Assembly: GCF_010729895.1 (NCBI RefSeq)
Contig: NZ_AP022612.1
Coordinates: 3,596,001-3,660,000, forward strand
Reading direction: 5' to 3'
Length of the DNA: 64,000 bases
Source: Mycolicibacterium confluentis
GTDB lineage: Bacteria; Actinomycetota; Actinomycetes; Mycobacteriales; Mycobacteriaceae
The position numbers and the translations under genes were made by a program. The notes beneath the pieces are model-generated. The model made no database searches. It was not told where the DNA came from and saw only the letters and a list, made by a program, of their open reading frames with translations. This document shows positions 16,994 through 26,575 of this stretch, piece after piece (position 1 is the stretch's first letter; each line of letters starts with the position of its first letter).

Positions 16994-17770
16994 ATGACGT
17001 TGTGGGCACAGGGCCGCTATGAGTCGGTGGCCGAACACATCTCCGACATCGCGGTGCAGACCGTCGAGGCCGCAGACCGACGTTCACCGCTGGCCGGCGC
17101 CGCGGTGGTGGACCTGGCCTGCGGCACCGGGAGCGCCGCACTGGCCGCGGCCGCGCGGGGCGCTCGGGTCACGGGCGTGGACCTGACACCGGAACTCCTG
17201 GATCTCGCCAAGGCCAAGGCCAACGGCACGGACGTGGACATAAGGTGGGTGGCCGCCGACGCGGCCGACACGGGCCTGCCCAGCGCGGCCTTCGACGTCG
17301 TCGTGTCGAATATGGGCATCATCTTCGTCGAACCCGACGGGCAGGTCGCCGAGCTGAGGCGCCTCCTCAAACCCGATGGCGTACTGGCCTTCTCAGCGTG
17401 GGTTCGCGTGACCGGCAACCCGCTGTCCGACCCGATCGCGGCGGTGTTCGCAGGCGCGCCGGTCCCGGCGTTCACCCCCGACCAATGGGGTGACCCCGAG
17501 CAGATTGAACGCCGCCTGGCGGCCGGGTTCGGTGAGCTCACGATCGACACCGGGGTCTACACATGGCGATTCGAGAATCTCGACGCCGCGCTGCGGTTCG
17601 TCCAGTATGAGTCACCTCTGCACCTCGCGGCATTCGCCCGCTGTGATACCGCGCAGCGCGAAGCCCTCGCCGAGGCGTTCGCGGCGGCACTGCGGGAGCA
17701 CATCGACGCCGACGGTGCGGTGCGGTTCGACTCGCCCTACGCGGTGGTCACCGCGCGCCGCGGGGCTTGA
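16994..17770 (+). CDS. Class I SAM-dependent methyltransferase (UbiE/type 11)
   Basis: A 258-residue methyltransferase with motif I VVDLACGTGSAALAAA, motif II VTGVDLTPELLDLA, and the post-motif segment FDVVVSNMGIIFVEPDGQ with RRLLKPDGVLAFSAW. These place it in the small-molecule methyltransferase type 11 group; the acceptor is unknown. It lies 8 nt after the SDR gene, so the two may act on the same lipid-like substrate. Its last 23 nt overlap the convergent aldehyde dehydrogenase gene. I recall no equivalent here in M. tuberculosis, which suggests lineage-specific content. Confidence 0.82.
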   Translation: MTLWAQGRYESVAEHISDIAVQTVEAADRRSPLAGAAVVDLACGTGSAALAAAARGARVTGVDLTPELLDLAKAKANGTDVDIRWVAADAADTGLPSAAFDVVVSNMGIIFVEPDGQVAELRRLLKPDGVLAFSAWVRVTGNPLSDPIAAVFAGAPVPAFTPDQWGDPEQIERRLAAGFGELTIDTGVYTWRFENLDAALRFVQYESPLHLAAFARCDTAQREALAEAFAAALREHIDADGAVRFDSPYAVVTARRGA

Positions 17771-19280
17771 TCCCCAGACGACGCCAACCGCGGGCCGACA
17801 TCGCCCGCATCGCGCCGAGCGCGAACTGACGCTTGCGCTTCGAGGCCGGGTACCACAGCAGTTCACTCTTCTGCGTCGGAATCCGCGGCGCCGTGATGGC
17901 CTGCTGGCGGCAGTATTTGCGGATTCCGTGCGGCCCACCGGCCCGGTAGCCGACGCCGGACTCCTTCCAACCGCCCATCGGCAGCGTCGGGCAGAACACG
18001 TTGGCCAGGGCGTCGTTGACGTTGACGGCCCCCACCTCCAGGCGCCGCGCGATGCGTTCGCCGCGATGGGGATCGCCAGTCCACACCGTGGCCGACAACC
18101 CGTAGGTGGAGTCGTTGGCCAGCCGGATCGCCTCGTTCTCGTCGGCCACCTTGATGACCGGGATGGTCGGCCCGAACGTCTCGTCGGTCATGCAGGCCAT
18201 GGTCTGGTCGACGTCGGCCAGGACCGTGGGTGCGAAGAACGTCCCGACGCCCGTGGGTTTGCCGCCCGTGAGCACCTTGGCGCCCGCCGCGGTCGCGGCG
18301 TCGACATGCCTGGCCACGAGGTCGCGTTGCGCTTCGGTGGCCATGGCGCCGGTGTCGTGGTCGGCGCCCTGGCTGACGGCTCGGACCTTGGCCGCAAGTT
18401 TGTCGACGAACTCGTCGTACACCGGAGCCTCGACGTAGACGCGTTCCACCGACACACACACCTGGCCCGAGTTGAACAACCCGCCCCAGGCGATGCCGTT
18501 GGCCGCGCGCTCCAGATCGGCGTCGGCCAGCACGATCGCGGGATCCTTGCCGCCCAGTTCCAGGCTGTAGGGGATCAACCGCTGCGCGCACGCCACCGCA
18601 ACCCTGCGACCCGTTGCGGTCGATCCGGTGAACTGGACGTAGTCGACGTTGTCGATGAGCGCGGCGCCGGTGTCGCCGTAGCCGGTGACCAGTCCGAGCA
18701 CCGGCGGCGCACCGATCTCGGTCCACCCGCGGGCGAATTCGACCGCCGAAAGCGGGGTCACCTCAGAGGGTTTCAACAGCACCGCGGCGCCCGCCGCCAA
18801 CGCGGGCGGGACGTCCATACCCGGCATCGCCAACGGGAAGTTCCACGGCGTGATCACCCCGACCAGGGGCTGCGGGCGGTAGACCGTGGTGAACCGCTTC
18901 ACGCGGTACAGCGGGCTGTGCGCCTTGGGGTGCCCGTCGGACAGGTACTCCTCGGCGTGGGTCGCCCAGAAGTTCACGTTGTCGCCCGTGGCGACCGGTT
19001 CCAGGCTGGCGTCGTTGCGGGACTTGCCCGTCTCGGACATCAGCACCTCGGTGAGGTGGTCGGCGTTGTCGAGCAGCCAGTTCTGGAACTCCAGCAGCCA
19101 GCGTTTCCGCCCGCGCGGCCCCATGGCCTCCCACTCCGGTTGCGCCGCGCGCAGTTCCTCGGCCCTCTTCGCCACGGTGTCGGCATCGTGGATGGGCACG
19201 CTGCCCGACACCTGCCCCGTCGCGGGATTGCGGACGGTGATGTCGGTTTCGGTCCTCGGCTGTGTCGCGGTCATGGCCAC
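17748..19280 (-). CDS. NAD(P)-dependent aldehyde dehydrogenase (succinate-semialdehyde type)
   Basis: A 510-residue aldehyde dehydrogenase that oxidises an aldehyde to the acid. The NAD site shows VDYVQFTGSTATGR, the general-base Glu is in LELGGKDPAIVLAD, and the catalytic Cys is in FNSGQVCVSVERVYVE. The family is close to mycobacterial proteins annotated as succinate-semialdehyde dehydrogenase, but specificity cannot be assigned. A basic tail after about residue 475 (SKRKRQFALGAMRAM, then GWRRLGIKP) is unusual and may associate with membrane or lipid. Start codons at 19280 and 19274 are both possible. It overlaps the methyltransferase by 23 nt. Confidence 0.88.
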   Translation of the reverse strand: MAMTATQPRTETDITVRNPATGQVSGSVPIHDADTVAKRAEELRAAQPEWEAMGPRGRKRWLLEFQNWLLDNADHLTEVLMSETGKSRNDASLEPVATGDNVNFWATHAEEYLSDGHPKAHSPLYRVKRFTTVYRPQPLVGVITPWNFPLAMPGMDVPPALAAGAAVLLKPSEVTPLSAVEFARGWTEIGAPPVLGLVTGYGDTGAALIDNVDYVQFTGSTATGRRVAVACAQRLIPYSLELGGKDPAIVLADADLERAANGIAWGGLFNSGQVCVSVERVYVEAPVYDEFVDKLAAKVRAVSQGADHDTGAMATEAQRDLVARHVDAATAAGAKVLTGGKPTGVGTFFAPTVLADVDQTMACMTDETFGPTIPVIKVADENEAIRLANDSTYGLSATVWTGDPHRGERIARRLEVGAVNVNDALANVFCPTLPMGGWKESGVGYRAGGPHGIRKYCRQQAITAPRIPTQKSELLWYPASKRKRQFALGAMRAMSARGWRRLGIKPRGAR

Positions 19281-19325
19281 CCCCTGTGAGTCACCTCACA
19301 GCATGGCATCACCGTCAGGACAGCG

Positions 19326-20834
19326 CTAGCGAGCCTCGTACAGGATCCCCCGGCCGATGCCCTCCCGCACCACGGGCAGCGCTGCCTGCGCCAACGCGTC
19401 GGAATCGACGCCATGGTGCGCCGCCAACAGTTGCAGCAGGGTGCCCAGTGCGACCTCGCCACGGCAGCCCGCGAGCAGCGCCTTGGACACCTCGTCGACT
19501 CCCAGCACCGCGGCCGGGCCGCCGGGCCTGCGCACCGCGGCGCCGATCTGCTGCCAGCCCTCTGCCCCCGGCAGTGAGTGCTCCTCGAGCAGCACCGGAG
19601 CCGTCGACAGCCTGGCCGCCAGCAGAGCCTCGTCACTGGTCTCGCGCAGGTAGGCGCGGCGGGCCAGGAACGCCTCGACCTCCGGGCCCGTCAACGCCTC
19701 GTCGGCGCCGGTGATCTCCTCGAGCACCTGATCGCAGGGGCCAGTCTCCCCCGGCCGCCGCGCGCGCAGCGTGATGGTGCCCATTCCGACGCCGCTGATG
19801 TCCTCCGCGGCGAACCAGTCGAGCCAGGCCCCGCCGCGCTGCGCGGTCTGCTCCGGGGTCTCCCCCGCATCGGAAGTCCACAGCGCGACGTAGCTGACCG
19901 GGTCGGCCAGTTCACGCTGGACCACCCAGGCGTGCAGGTCGGTGCAGGCCAGCCAGCCCTGCACCCGCTCGCGCCAATCGGCACCGGGCCGCACGATCCA
20001 GTTGGCCATGATCTGCGCGGTGCCGCCGGGCGCGAGGTGCTCGCCGACCTGTTCGATCAGGCTCTGCGACAACGCATCTCCGGCCATTCCGGAGTCCCGG
20101 TAGATGTAGTCGGTGGATCCGGCGCCGACGACGAACGGCGGGTTGGACACAATCAGATCGAACCGCTCCCCGGCGACCGGTTCGAACAGGCTGCCGCAGC
20201 GCAGATCCCACGTCATACCGTTGAGCCGGGCTGTCGCCGCGGCCAGGGCCAGCGCCCGCTCGTTGGTGTCGGTCGCGACGATCTGCTCGCAGTGCCCGTC
20301 GAGATGCAGGGCCTGGATGCCACAGCCTGTGCCGAGGTCCAGCGCGCGTGTCACCGGCGTGCGGATCACCGCGCGGGCCAACGACATCGATGCGCCGCCG
20401 ATTCCCAGCACGTGGTCCCGCCGGACCGGACCCGGCCGCATCGCGGCGTCCTGATCGGAGACGACGAGGAAATCGCGCGCGCCGTCACTGTGCGGGCGGA
20501 TGTCCAGCGCCGCGCGCACAGTCTCCGGCGCGGCGGTCTCGAGCACACCTTGGGATATCAGTGTCCCGACGCCGGTGCCGGGCAGCGCGCGCTGAACCGC
20601 GTCGCGGGACTCCTCGGAGCCCAGCAGGAACATCCGGACCAGCAGCGCCAGGGACTGGTGTTCCGCGGACGCGGCGCGGGTGGCCCGCAACGCGGGCCAC
20701 CACAGCCCACGGTGCAGCGCGGCATCGACCTGCTCGCCGAGCAGTGCGGCCACCCCGTCTGTGCTGTAGCCCGCGGCGCGCAGATCCCTGCCGATCGCAT
20801 CGATGACGCCGGCGTCGACCAGTGGGGCGCTCAA
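19326..20834 (-). CDS. HemK-like N5/N6-type methyltransferase with flanking DUF domains
   Basis: A 502-residue protein with an N-terminal helical domain (about 1-145), a SAM-binding core (ALDLGTGCGIQALHL with IVATDTNERALALA) and the acceptor motif IVSNPPFVVG typical of N-methylation of Gln, Asn or adenine. A large C-terminal domain of unknown role follows. The NPPF motif suggests protein glutamine, RNA or DNA base methylation. The likely start is a TTG at 20834 that overlaps the SRAP stop (TTGA); the frame stays open further upstream but runs antisense-like inside SRAP. Coupling to SRAP suggests a nucleic-acid role. Confidence 0.72.
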   Translation of the reverse strand: MSAPLVDAGVIDAIGRDLRAAGYSTDGVAALLGEQVDAALHRGLWWPALRATRAASAEHQSLALLVRMFLLGSEESRDAVQRALPGTGVGTLISQGVLETAAPETVRAALDIRPHSDGARDFLVVSDQDAAMRPGPVRRDHVLGIGGASMSLARAVIRTPVTRALDLGTGCGIQALHLDGHCEQIVATDTNERALALAAATARLNGMTWDLRCGSLFEPVAGERFDLIVSNPPFVVGAGSTDYIYRDSGMAGDALSQSLIEQVGEHLAPGGTAQIMANWIVRPGADWRERVQGWLACTDLHAWVVQRELADPVSYVALWTSDAGETPEQTAQRGGAWLDWFAAEDISGVGMGTITLRARRPGETGPCDQVLEEITGADEALTGPEVEAFLARRAYLRETSDEALLAARLSTAPVLLEEHSLPGAEGWQQIGAAVRRPGGPAAVLGVDEVSKALLAGCRGEVALGTLLQLLAAHHGVDSDALAQAALPVVREGIGRGILYEAR

Positions 20835-21607
20835 AACAGTTCGGTCTGCTCGGCCTGCGGATCGACCGCGGCGATCAACTCGGGACCGTTGTTGCGCACG
20901 CTGTTGACCAACGTCGAGACCTCGCGGATCGCGATGCGGTCCAGGTCGCCGTGGCCCCGCAGCAGTCCCTCGTCGATCGGGGCATCGGGATCCATCCAAC
21001 GGTCCCAGTCCGGTGCGCTGATGGTCAGCGGCATCCGGTCGTGGACCTCGGCCAGCGGGCCGACCGCATCGGTGGTGATGATCGTGCAGCTGAGCAGGGG
21101 CGCGGCGTCCTTCGGGGCGCCCTTGGGCCGCCATGTGGTCCACAGCCCGGCCATGAACAGCGGCTCGCCGTCGGAGGCGTGCAGGTAGAAGGGGGTCTTC
21201 TTGCCCTTCTCACCACGCCATTCGTACCAGCCATCCATGGGCACCAGGCACCTCTTGTTCTTGGCCGAGTTGCGGAACGCAGGCGATTCGGTGACCTTCT
21301 CGGCGCGCGCGTTGATCAGCAGCGGGCCTTTGGCGTCGGGGCGGCCGTCGGCCCCGGCTTTGGTCCACGGGGGCACCAGACCCCAGCGCATCGAGCGGAG
21401 GCGCCGCGTGGAGTCGTCGTCGGGTTCGGTGTGCCGTTTGACGACGGTGCTGATGGTCGTCGTGGGGGCCACGTTGTAATTCGCGCTCGAGCCCTTGTCC
21501 GAAGCCTCGTCAGGGGCCTTGCCCGAAGCCGCCGCCGTCTCGTCCAGGGCTTGGATCTTCTGGGCCAGCAGCGCGGGGTCGGTGGTCACTGCAAACCGTC
21601 CACACAT
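20831..21607 (-). CDS. SRAP-domain protein, HMCES/YedK type (abasic-site crosslinker, Rv3226c-like)
   Basis: A 258-residue SRAP protein that shields abasic sites in single-stranded DNA by forming a thiazolidine crosslink. Diagnostic residues are Cys2 (MCGRFAVT), the Asn in LLINARAEKV, the Glu in CLVPMDGWYEW and the His in VHDRMPLTI. The start at 21607 is needed to expose Cys2. An ATG 9 nt upstream has GGAGGT inside its own codons, so that codon region serves as SD. It is divergent from aroA (44-nt gap) and is followed by the methyltransferase in a TTGA overlap. Confidence 0.92.
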   Translation of the reverse strand: MCGRFAVTTDPALLAQKIQALDETAAASGKAPDEASDKGSSANYNVAPTTTISTVVKRHTEPDDDSTRRLRSMRWGLVPPWTKAGADGRPDAKGPLLINARAEKVTESPAFRNSAKNKRCLVPMDGWYEWRGEKGKKTPFYLHASDGEPLFMAGLWTTWRPKGAPKDAAPLLSCTIITTDAVGPLAEVHDRMPLTISAPDWDRWMDPDAPIDEGLLRGHGDLDRIAIREVSTLVNSVRNNGPELIAAVDPQAEQTELF

Positions 21608-21651
21608 AACCTCCATGGTTCCAGAAGCCGCCGACAGGGCAGGATGGAGCC

Positions 21652-22944
21652 GTGCCGCACCACGAAAGCTGGTCTGCCCCGCAGGCCGGCAGCCCGATCC
21701 ACGCCACCGTCACCATCCCGGGGTCCAAGTCGCTGACCAACCGCACCCTGGTGCTCTCAGCCGTGGCCGCCGCGCAGGGCTCGGGCTCATCGACCATCAG
21801 CGGCGCACTTCGCAGCCGCGACACCGACCTGATGATCGGCGCGCTTCGCACCCTCGGGCTGCAGGTCGACGGCGACGCATCGGAGCTGACGGTGTCGGGC
21901 GCGGTGGCCCCCGAATCCGCGGCACGGATCGACTGCGGCCTGGCAGGCACGGTGCTGAGGTTCGTGCCGCCGTTGGCCGCGCTCGGTCACGTGGCGGTGC
22001 AGTTCGACGGCGACGAGCAGGCCCGGTCGCGGCCCATCGCCCCGCTGCTGGCCGGACTGCGCACCCTCGGCGTCGACATCGACGCCGACGCGATGCCGTT
22101 CCGGGTCGCCGGCGCGGGGTCGGTCAAGGGCGGCACGGTGGCCATCGACGCCTCGGCGTCCTCGCAGTTCGTCTCCGGGCTGCTGCTGTGCGGTGCGGCC
22201 TTCGACAACGGTGTGACGGTCGAGCACACCGGAAGCTCGGTGCCGTCGGCGCCGCACGTGACGATGACCGTCGAGATGCTGCGCCTGGCCGGGGTCCAGG
22301 TCGACGATTCGACACCGAATCGGTGGCGCGTCGAACCGGGACAGGTGCGGGCCCGACACTGGGCGGTGGAACCCGACCTGTCGAACGCCGTGCCGTTCCT
22401 GTCGGCGGCCGCCGTGACCGGAGGCACGGTGCGCATCGCGGGCTGGCCCACCCCCAGCCTGCAGCCCGCCGACACCATCCTGGGCATCCTGGCGATGACC
22501 AACGCCGCCGTCTCGCAGACCGACACCTATCTGGAGGTGCACGGGTCCGCCGAGTACACCGGCTTCGACGTCGACCTCCACGACGTCGGCGAACTCGCCC
22601 CCGCGGTGGCGGCCCTGGCGGCACTGGCCAGCCCTGGGTCGGTGTCGCATCTGCGCGGTATCGCGCACCTGCGTGGGCACGAGACCGACCGACTCGCGGC
22701 ACTGACCGCTGAGATCAACGGCCTCGGCGGGCAGTGCGAGGAGACCCCGGACGGCCTGACCATCACCGCGGCCCCACTTCACGGCGGAACGTGGCACTCG
22801 TATGCGGACCATCGGATGGCGACCGCGGGCGCGATCATCGGCCTGCGGGTTCCCGATGTCGAGGTCGAGGACATCGCGACGACGGCCAAGACGCTGCCCG
22901 ACTTCCCGCACATGTGGGCGGACATGCTGGCGGGCCAGGACTGA
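21652..22944 (+). CDS. aroA: 3-phosphoshikimate 1-carboxyvinyltransferase (EPSP synthase)
   Basis: A 430-residue enzyme of the shikimate pathway that joins phosphoenolpyruvate to shikimate-3-phosphate. Class features are the N-terminal [15 protein letters not shown], the [11 protein letters not shown] region with the PEP-binding Arg, [24 protein letters not shown], and the C-terminal [13 protein letters not shown]. The GTG at 21652 gives the family length. The next gene, rsgA, begins 5 nt after the stop, so they form an operon. It is divergent from the SRAP gene. Confidence 0.96.
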   Translation: MPHHESWSAPQAGSPIHATVTIPGSKSLTNRTLVLSAVAAAQGSGSSTISGALRSRDTDLMIGALRTLGLQVDGDASELTVSGAVAPESAARIDCGLAGTVLRFVPPLAALGHVAVQFDGDEQARSRPIAPLLAGLRTLGVDIDADAMPFRVAGAGSVKGGTVAIDASASSQFVSGLLLCGAAFDNGVTVEHTGSSVPSAPHVTMTVEMLRLAGVQVDDSTPNRWRVEPGQVRARHWAVEPDLSNAVPFLSAAAVTGGTVRIAGWPTPSLQPADTILGILAMTNAAVSQTDTYLEVHGSAEYTGFDVDLHDVGELAPAVAALAALASPGSVSHLRGIAHLRGHETDRLAALTAEINGLGGQCEETPDGLTITAAPLHGGTWHSYADHRMATAGAIIGLRVPDVEVEDIATTAKTLPDFPHMWADMLAGQD

Positions 22945-22949
22945 GCGCC

Positions 22950-23936
22950 GTGGCGGGCCGCACGTACGACGAGTCGGACGTCCGTATCCGTCCTGGAAAA
23001 GGGTCTCGACCCCGGACCAAGATTCGGCCCGACCACGCCGACGCCGAAGCCGCGATGGTTGTGACAGTGGACCGCGGGCGCTGGGGCTGCGTGCTCGGCG
23101 GGGACCCCGAACAACCCGTCACGGCCATGCGCGCCCGGGAACTGGGCCGCACCCCGATCGTCGTCGGCGACGAGGTCGACGTGGTCGGTGATCTGTCGGG
23201 CCGGCCCGACAGCCTGGCCCGCATCGTGCGCCGCGGTGAGAGGCGAACGGTGTTGCGGCGCACCGCCGATGACACCGATCCGACCGAGCGTGTGGTGGTG
23301 GCCAACGCCGACCAGCTGCTGATTGTGGTGGCGCTGGCCGACCCGCCGCCGCGCACTGGCTTCGTCGAACGGGCGTTGATCGCGGCCTACGCCGGCGGGC
23401 TGACGCCGATCCTGTGCCTGACCAAATCGGATCTGGCGCCGCCCGAACCGTTCGCCGCCCAGTTCGCGGGCCTCGACCTGCAGGTGCTGACCGCGGGCCG
23501 CGACGATCCCCTCGACGTCGTCGAACCGGTGCTGAACGGCAGGCTGACGGTGCTGCTCGGACATTCCGGGGTCGGGAAGTCGACTCTGGTGAATCGACTT
23601 GTGCCGCAAGCGGATCGCGCCATCGGCGAGGTGTCGGGCGTGGGCAAGGGCAAGCACACGTCCACACAGTCGGTGGCGCTGCCGCTGCGCGGCGGAGGTT
23701 GGGTGATCGACACTCCTGGAATCCGCTCGTTCGGCCTGGCGCACATCGAACCCGACGGCGTGCTGATGGCGTTCTCCGACCTGGCCGAGGCCGTCGAGGA
23801 CTGTCCGCGCGGGTGCGGACACATGGGCCCGCCAGCCGATCCGGAGTGCGCGCTGGACCTGCTGACCGGCCCGGCCGCGGGCCGGGTCGCCGCCGCGCGG
23901 CATCTGCTCGGGGTGCTGCGCGAGGCCGCGGTGTAG
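22950..23936 (+). CDS. rsgA: Ribosome small-subunit GTPase RsgA (EngC)
   Basis: A 328-residue circularly permuted GTPase that helps mature the 30S subunit. An OB-fold N domain precedes the motifs in permuted order: G4 CLTKSDL, G1 GHSGVGKSTLVN, switch GKGKHTSTQSVALPL and G3 IDTPGIRSF. The C-terminal zinc motif is EDCPRGCGHMGPPADPEC. The GTG at 22950 follows the aroA stop closely, and the gene ends at a very long hairpin. The size agrees with M. tuberculosis Rv3228 as I recall it. Confidence 0.93.
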   Translation: MAGRTYDESDVRIRPGKGSRPRTKIRPDHADAEAAMVVTVDRGRWGCVLGGDPEQPVTAMRARELGRTPIVVGDEVDVVGDLSGRPDSLARIVRRGERRTVLRRTADDTDPTERVVVANADQLLIVVALADPPPRTGFVERALIAAYAGGLTPILCLTKSDLAPPEPFAAQFAGLDLQVLTAGRDDPLDVVEPVLNGRLTVLLGHSGVGKSTLVNRLVPQADRAIGEVSGVGKGKHTSTQSVALPLRGGGWVIDTPGIRSFGLAHIEPDGVLMAFSDLAEAVEDCPRGCGHMGPPADPECALDLLTGPAAGRVAAARHLLGVLREAAV

Positions 23937-23953
23937 CACCGCTGACCGACATA

Positions 23954-24015
23954 CGCGAGCGCCCGGGCCTGCACAACGCCATGCGGCGTGTTGCGTGCAG
24001 ACCCGGGCGCTCGCG
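23954..24015. terminator. Very long bidirectional hairpin terminator between rsgA and desA3
   Basis: A perfect 14-bp stem joins CGCGAGCGCCCGGG (23954-23967) and CCCGGGCGCTCGCG (24002-24015). Between them TGCAC/GTGCA and AACGCC/GGCGT-type pairs extend the helix almost to the apex. Lying between two convergent genes, it should stop transcription from both sides. No T tract follows. Confidence 0.85.
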
Positions 24016-24023
24016 GGTGAAGA

Positions 24024-25307
24024 CTAGGCGGCCAGTTCGGCCTGACCGTCAGCGATCCGCTTGTCGCGGCGCGCATTTCGTGCCGCACGCACCTTGGCGA
24101 TCGCGCTCTTGAGCCCACGCTTGCGGCCGGTGGTCGGGTCGGTGACCGCGAACTCCGCACCGAGGTCGGCGAACATCCGCTCGCTGCGGGTCTCCGGAGC
24201 GTTGTCCGCGGTGTCCCGAAGGTACTTGTCGGGCAGCGACAGCTTGGCGATGGTCCGCCAGGACTTGCCGTACTGCCCCAGGAACGAACCCGTGGTGTAC
24301 GGCAGGTCGTACTTGTCGCACACCTCGCGCACGCGGAACGAGATCTCGTGCAGGCGGCTGCTCGGCAGGTCCGGGTACAGGTGGTGCTCGATCTGATGGC
24401 ACAGGTTGCCGCTCATGAAGCGCAGCAGCCATCCGCCCTCGAAGTTCGCGCTGCCCAGCATCTGGCGCAGGTACCACTGGCCCCTGGATTCGCCGACCAT
24501 GTCGGTCTTGGTGAACTTCTCTGCGCCGTCCGGGAAGTGGCCGCAGAAGATGACGGCGTTGGACCAGACGTTGCGGATGACGTTGGCCACCGCGTTGGCC
24601 GTCAGGGTGGACCTGAAGGTCGCCCGCGGCGACAGCGCCGTCAGAGCCGGGTAGGCGACGTAGTCCTTGGCCAGCTGCGCACCGGCCTTGATCGCGAACT
24701 CACGGGCGCGGACCTTGCTCTCGTCGCGGTTGTCCCTGCCTTTGAAGATCTTGCCGAGCTCAACGTGCTGCAGCCCCACGCCCCACTCGAAGCCGAGCGC
24801 GAGAATGGTGTTGTACAACAGGTTTCCGAGGTTGAACGGCTTCCACTTCTGGTCGCGCGTGACGCGGATCAGCCCGTAGCCGATGTCGTCGTCCATGCCC
24901 AGGATGTTGGTGTACTTGTGGTGCATGAAGTTGTGGGTGAACCGCCAGTGCTTGGACGCGCCGCCCATGTCCCACTCCCAGGTGGTGGAGTGGATCTCGG
25001 GATCGTTCATCCAATCCCACTGGCCGTGCATGACGTTGTGGCCGATCTCCATGTTCTCGATGATCTTGGCCGCGCCCAGAGTGGCGGTGCCCGCCCACCA
25101 GAACGAACGCTTTGAACTCCCAGCCAGCATCAGTCGCCCAGCCAACTCCAAGGCGCGCTGCGCGGCGATCGTGCGGCGAATGTAACGCGCGTCGCGCTCG
25201 CCGAGGGAGTCTTCGATGTCCTGCCGGATGGCATCGAATTCGATGCCGAGGTTTTCGATCTCCGTTTCGGTGAGGTGCGCGAACGCCGGAACGTCGGTCA
25301 CTGCCAT
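24024..25307 (-). CDS. desA3: Membrane acyl-CoA delta-9 desaturase (DesA3-type, Rv3229c-like)
   Basis: A 427-residue membrane diiron desaturase that introduces a double bond into stearoyl-type acyl chains, making oleate for membrane lipids. The three His boxes are HNVMH (90-94), HNFMHH (125-130) and HQIEHH (304-309). A basic C-terminal tail follows. It takes electrons from the reductase encoded directly upstream. The ATG at 25307 has a purine-rich GGGAGAGAG SD. A tandem palindromic operator (25332-25364) lies in the 72-nt gap, so the gene probably has its own regulated promoter besides any read-through from the reductase gene. Confidence 0.92.
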   Translation of the reverse strand: MAVTDVPAFAHLTETEIENLGIEFDAIRQDIEDSLGERDARYIRRTIAAQRALELAGRLMLAGSSKRSFWWAGTATLGAAKIIENMEIGHNVMHGQWDWMNDPEIHSTTWEWDMGGASKHWRFTHNFMHHKYTNILGMDDDIGYGLIRVTRDQKWKPFNLGNLLYNTILALGFEWGVGLQHVELGKIFKGRDNRDESKVRAREFAIKAGAQLAKDYVAYPALTALSPRATFRSTLTANAVANVIRNVWSNAVIFCGHFPDGAEKFTKTDMVGESRGQWYLRQMLGSANFEGGWLLRFMSGNLCHQIEHHLYPDLPSSRLHEISFRVREVCDKYDLPYTTGSFLGQYGKSWRTIAKLSLPDKYLRDTADNAPETRSERMFADLGAEFAVTDPTTGRKRGLKSAIAKVRAARNARRDKRIADGQAELAA

Positions 25308-25331
25308 CGTTCTCTCTCCCTTCGTCGTACC

Positions 25332-25364
25332 TACGCTAACGTAACCTACGAACTCGTAGGTTAC
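25332..25364 (-). promoter_or_regulatory. Tandem palindromic operator upstream of desA3
   Basis: Two copies of TACG-N4-CGTA lie in tandem: TACGCTAACGTA (25332-25343) and TACGAACTCGTA (25347-25358), separated by ACC. The second is the core of a larger perfect inverted repeat with arms GTAACCTACGA and TCGTAGGTTAC around a central AC (25341-25364). The same tandem arrangement recurs upstream of the reductase gene. Such symmetry is typical of TetR-family operators binding two dimers. The regulator is not identified. Confidence 0.75.
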
Positions 25365-25379
25365 CAGTCAGTAAATGTT

Positions 25380-26534
25380 TTAAACGTCGACGACGCAGTC
25401 GCCGGATGCCGCCGACACACAGGTCTGAATGCGCGTCCCCGGTTCGTGCTCGTCACCTGTGCGCAGATCCCGTACGTGGCCCTCGACCAGGCTGACCACA
25501 CACGACTGGCAGATGCCCATTCGGCACCCGAACGGCATCCGGACTCCGGCCTGCTCCCCCGCATCCATGAGGGACGTCGCGCCATCGACTGTCGCCGTCT
25601 TACCGGTGCGCCCAAACGTAACCGTGCCACCGGCGCCGCGGGCCGCGGCCCGCGACACCGCGAACTTCTCCTGATGCAGACGGGTACCCACGCCCGCGGC
25701 CGACCACACGCGCTCGGCGTCGGCCAGCATCGCCTCCGGACCACAAGCCCAGGTCTGACGCTCACGCCAGTCCGGCACCTCGTCGTCGAGGCGGTCCAAG
25801 TCCAGACGGCCCTCCGTGCGCGTGGCACGCAGCCGCAAACGGTAGCTCGGATGGGCCGAGGCGAGTTCGGCGAGTTCCGCCCGGAACAGCGCGTCGTCCT
25901 CGGTGGGCGCGGAGTGCAGATGCTCGATGTCGGTGATCTGCTCGCGGCGGGCCAGCGTGCGCAGCATCGACATCACCGGAGTGATACCCGACCCGGCCGT
26001 GATGAACAGGACCTTCGGCGGCGCGGGGTTGGGCATGACGAACTCACCCTGGGGCGCGGCCAACCGGACGATGGCGCCCGACTCGACCCCGGACACCAGA
26101 TGGGTCGACAGGAAGCCTTCGGGCATGGCCTTGACCGTGATGGTGATGGTGCGCGAACCCTTGAGCGCCGGCGAGGTCAGCGAATACGACCGCCAGCGCC
26201 ACCGGCCGTCGACGAGCACACCGATGCCGATGTACTGGCCGGGCTCGTAGTCGAACGAGAAACCCCAGCCGGGCTTGATGACAAGCGTTGCGCTGTCTTC
26301 CGTTTCCCGCCGGATCTCCACGATCCGGCCGCGCAGTTCACGCGCCGACCACAACGGGTTGGCCAACTGGAGGTAGTCGTCCGGAAGCAGCGGGGTGGTG
26401 ATGCGGGAGACGACGTTGCGCAGCAGATTGAGGCGAGGGTGCTTCTCGGCACCCGCGACCTGGGCCCGCACCGTGTCGACGACGTTGGCACTGACCTTGA
26501 TCTCGCTCTTGGCCACTTGACGAGCTCCTGCCAT
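25380..26534 (-). CDS. Ferredoxin reductase-type oxidoreductase partner of DesA3 (Rv3230c-like)
   Basis: A 384-residue electron-transfer flavoprotein. After about 50 residues come an FAD domain ([12 protein letters not shown]), an NAD(P) domain ([17 protein letters not shown] and [13 protein letters not shown]) and a C-terminal plant-type 2Fe-2S ferredoxin domain with [11 protein letters not shown] and a later Cys ([14 protein letters not shown] region). In M. tuberculosis Rv3230c reduces DesA3. ATG 26534 was chosen; the frame is open to 26558. Both this gene and desA3 carry the same tandem operator, so they are co-regulated. Confidence 0.9.
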   Translation of the reverse strand: MAGARQVAKSEIKVSANVVDTVRAQVAGAEKHPRLNLLRNVVSRITTPLLPDDYLQLANPLWSARELRGRIVEIRRETEDSATLVIKPGWGFSFDYEPGQYIGIGVLVDGRWRWRSYSLTSPALKGSRTITITVKAMPEGFLSTHLVSGVESGAIVRLAAPQGEFVMPNPAPPKVLFITAGSGITPVMSMLRTLARREQITDIEHLHSAPTEDDALFRAELAELASAHPSYRLRLRATRTEGRLDLDRLDDEVPDWRERQTWACGPEAMLADAERVWSAAGVGTRLHQEKFAVSRAAARGAGGTVTFGRTGKTATVDGATSLMDAGEQAGVRMPFGCRMGICQSCVVSLVEGHVRDLRTGDEHEPGTRIQTCVSAASGDCVVDV

Positions 26535-26575
26535 GGACGGGCGTATGGGTTGCCCCAACCTGGGACACTGAAACC

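Noticed and set aside
17490..19289. A 599-codon open frame antisense to the aldehyde dehydrogenase
   Set aside because: The aldehyde dehydrogenase is unambiguous on the other strand; this frame has only His/Arg/Gly-rich low complexity.
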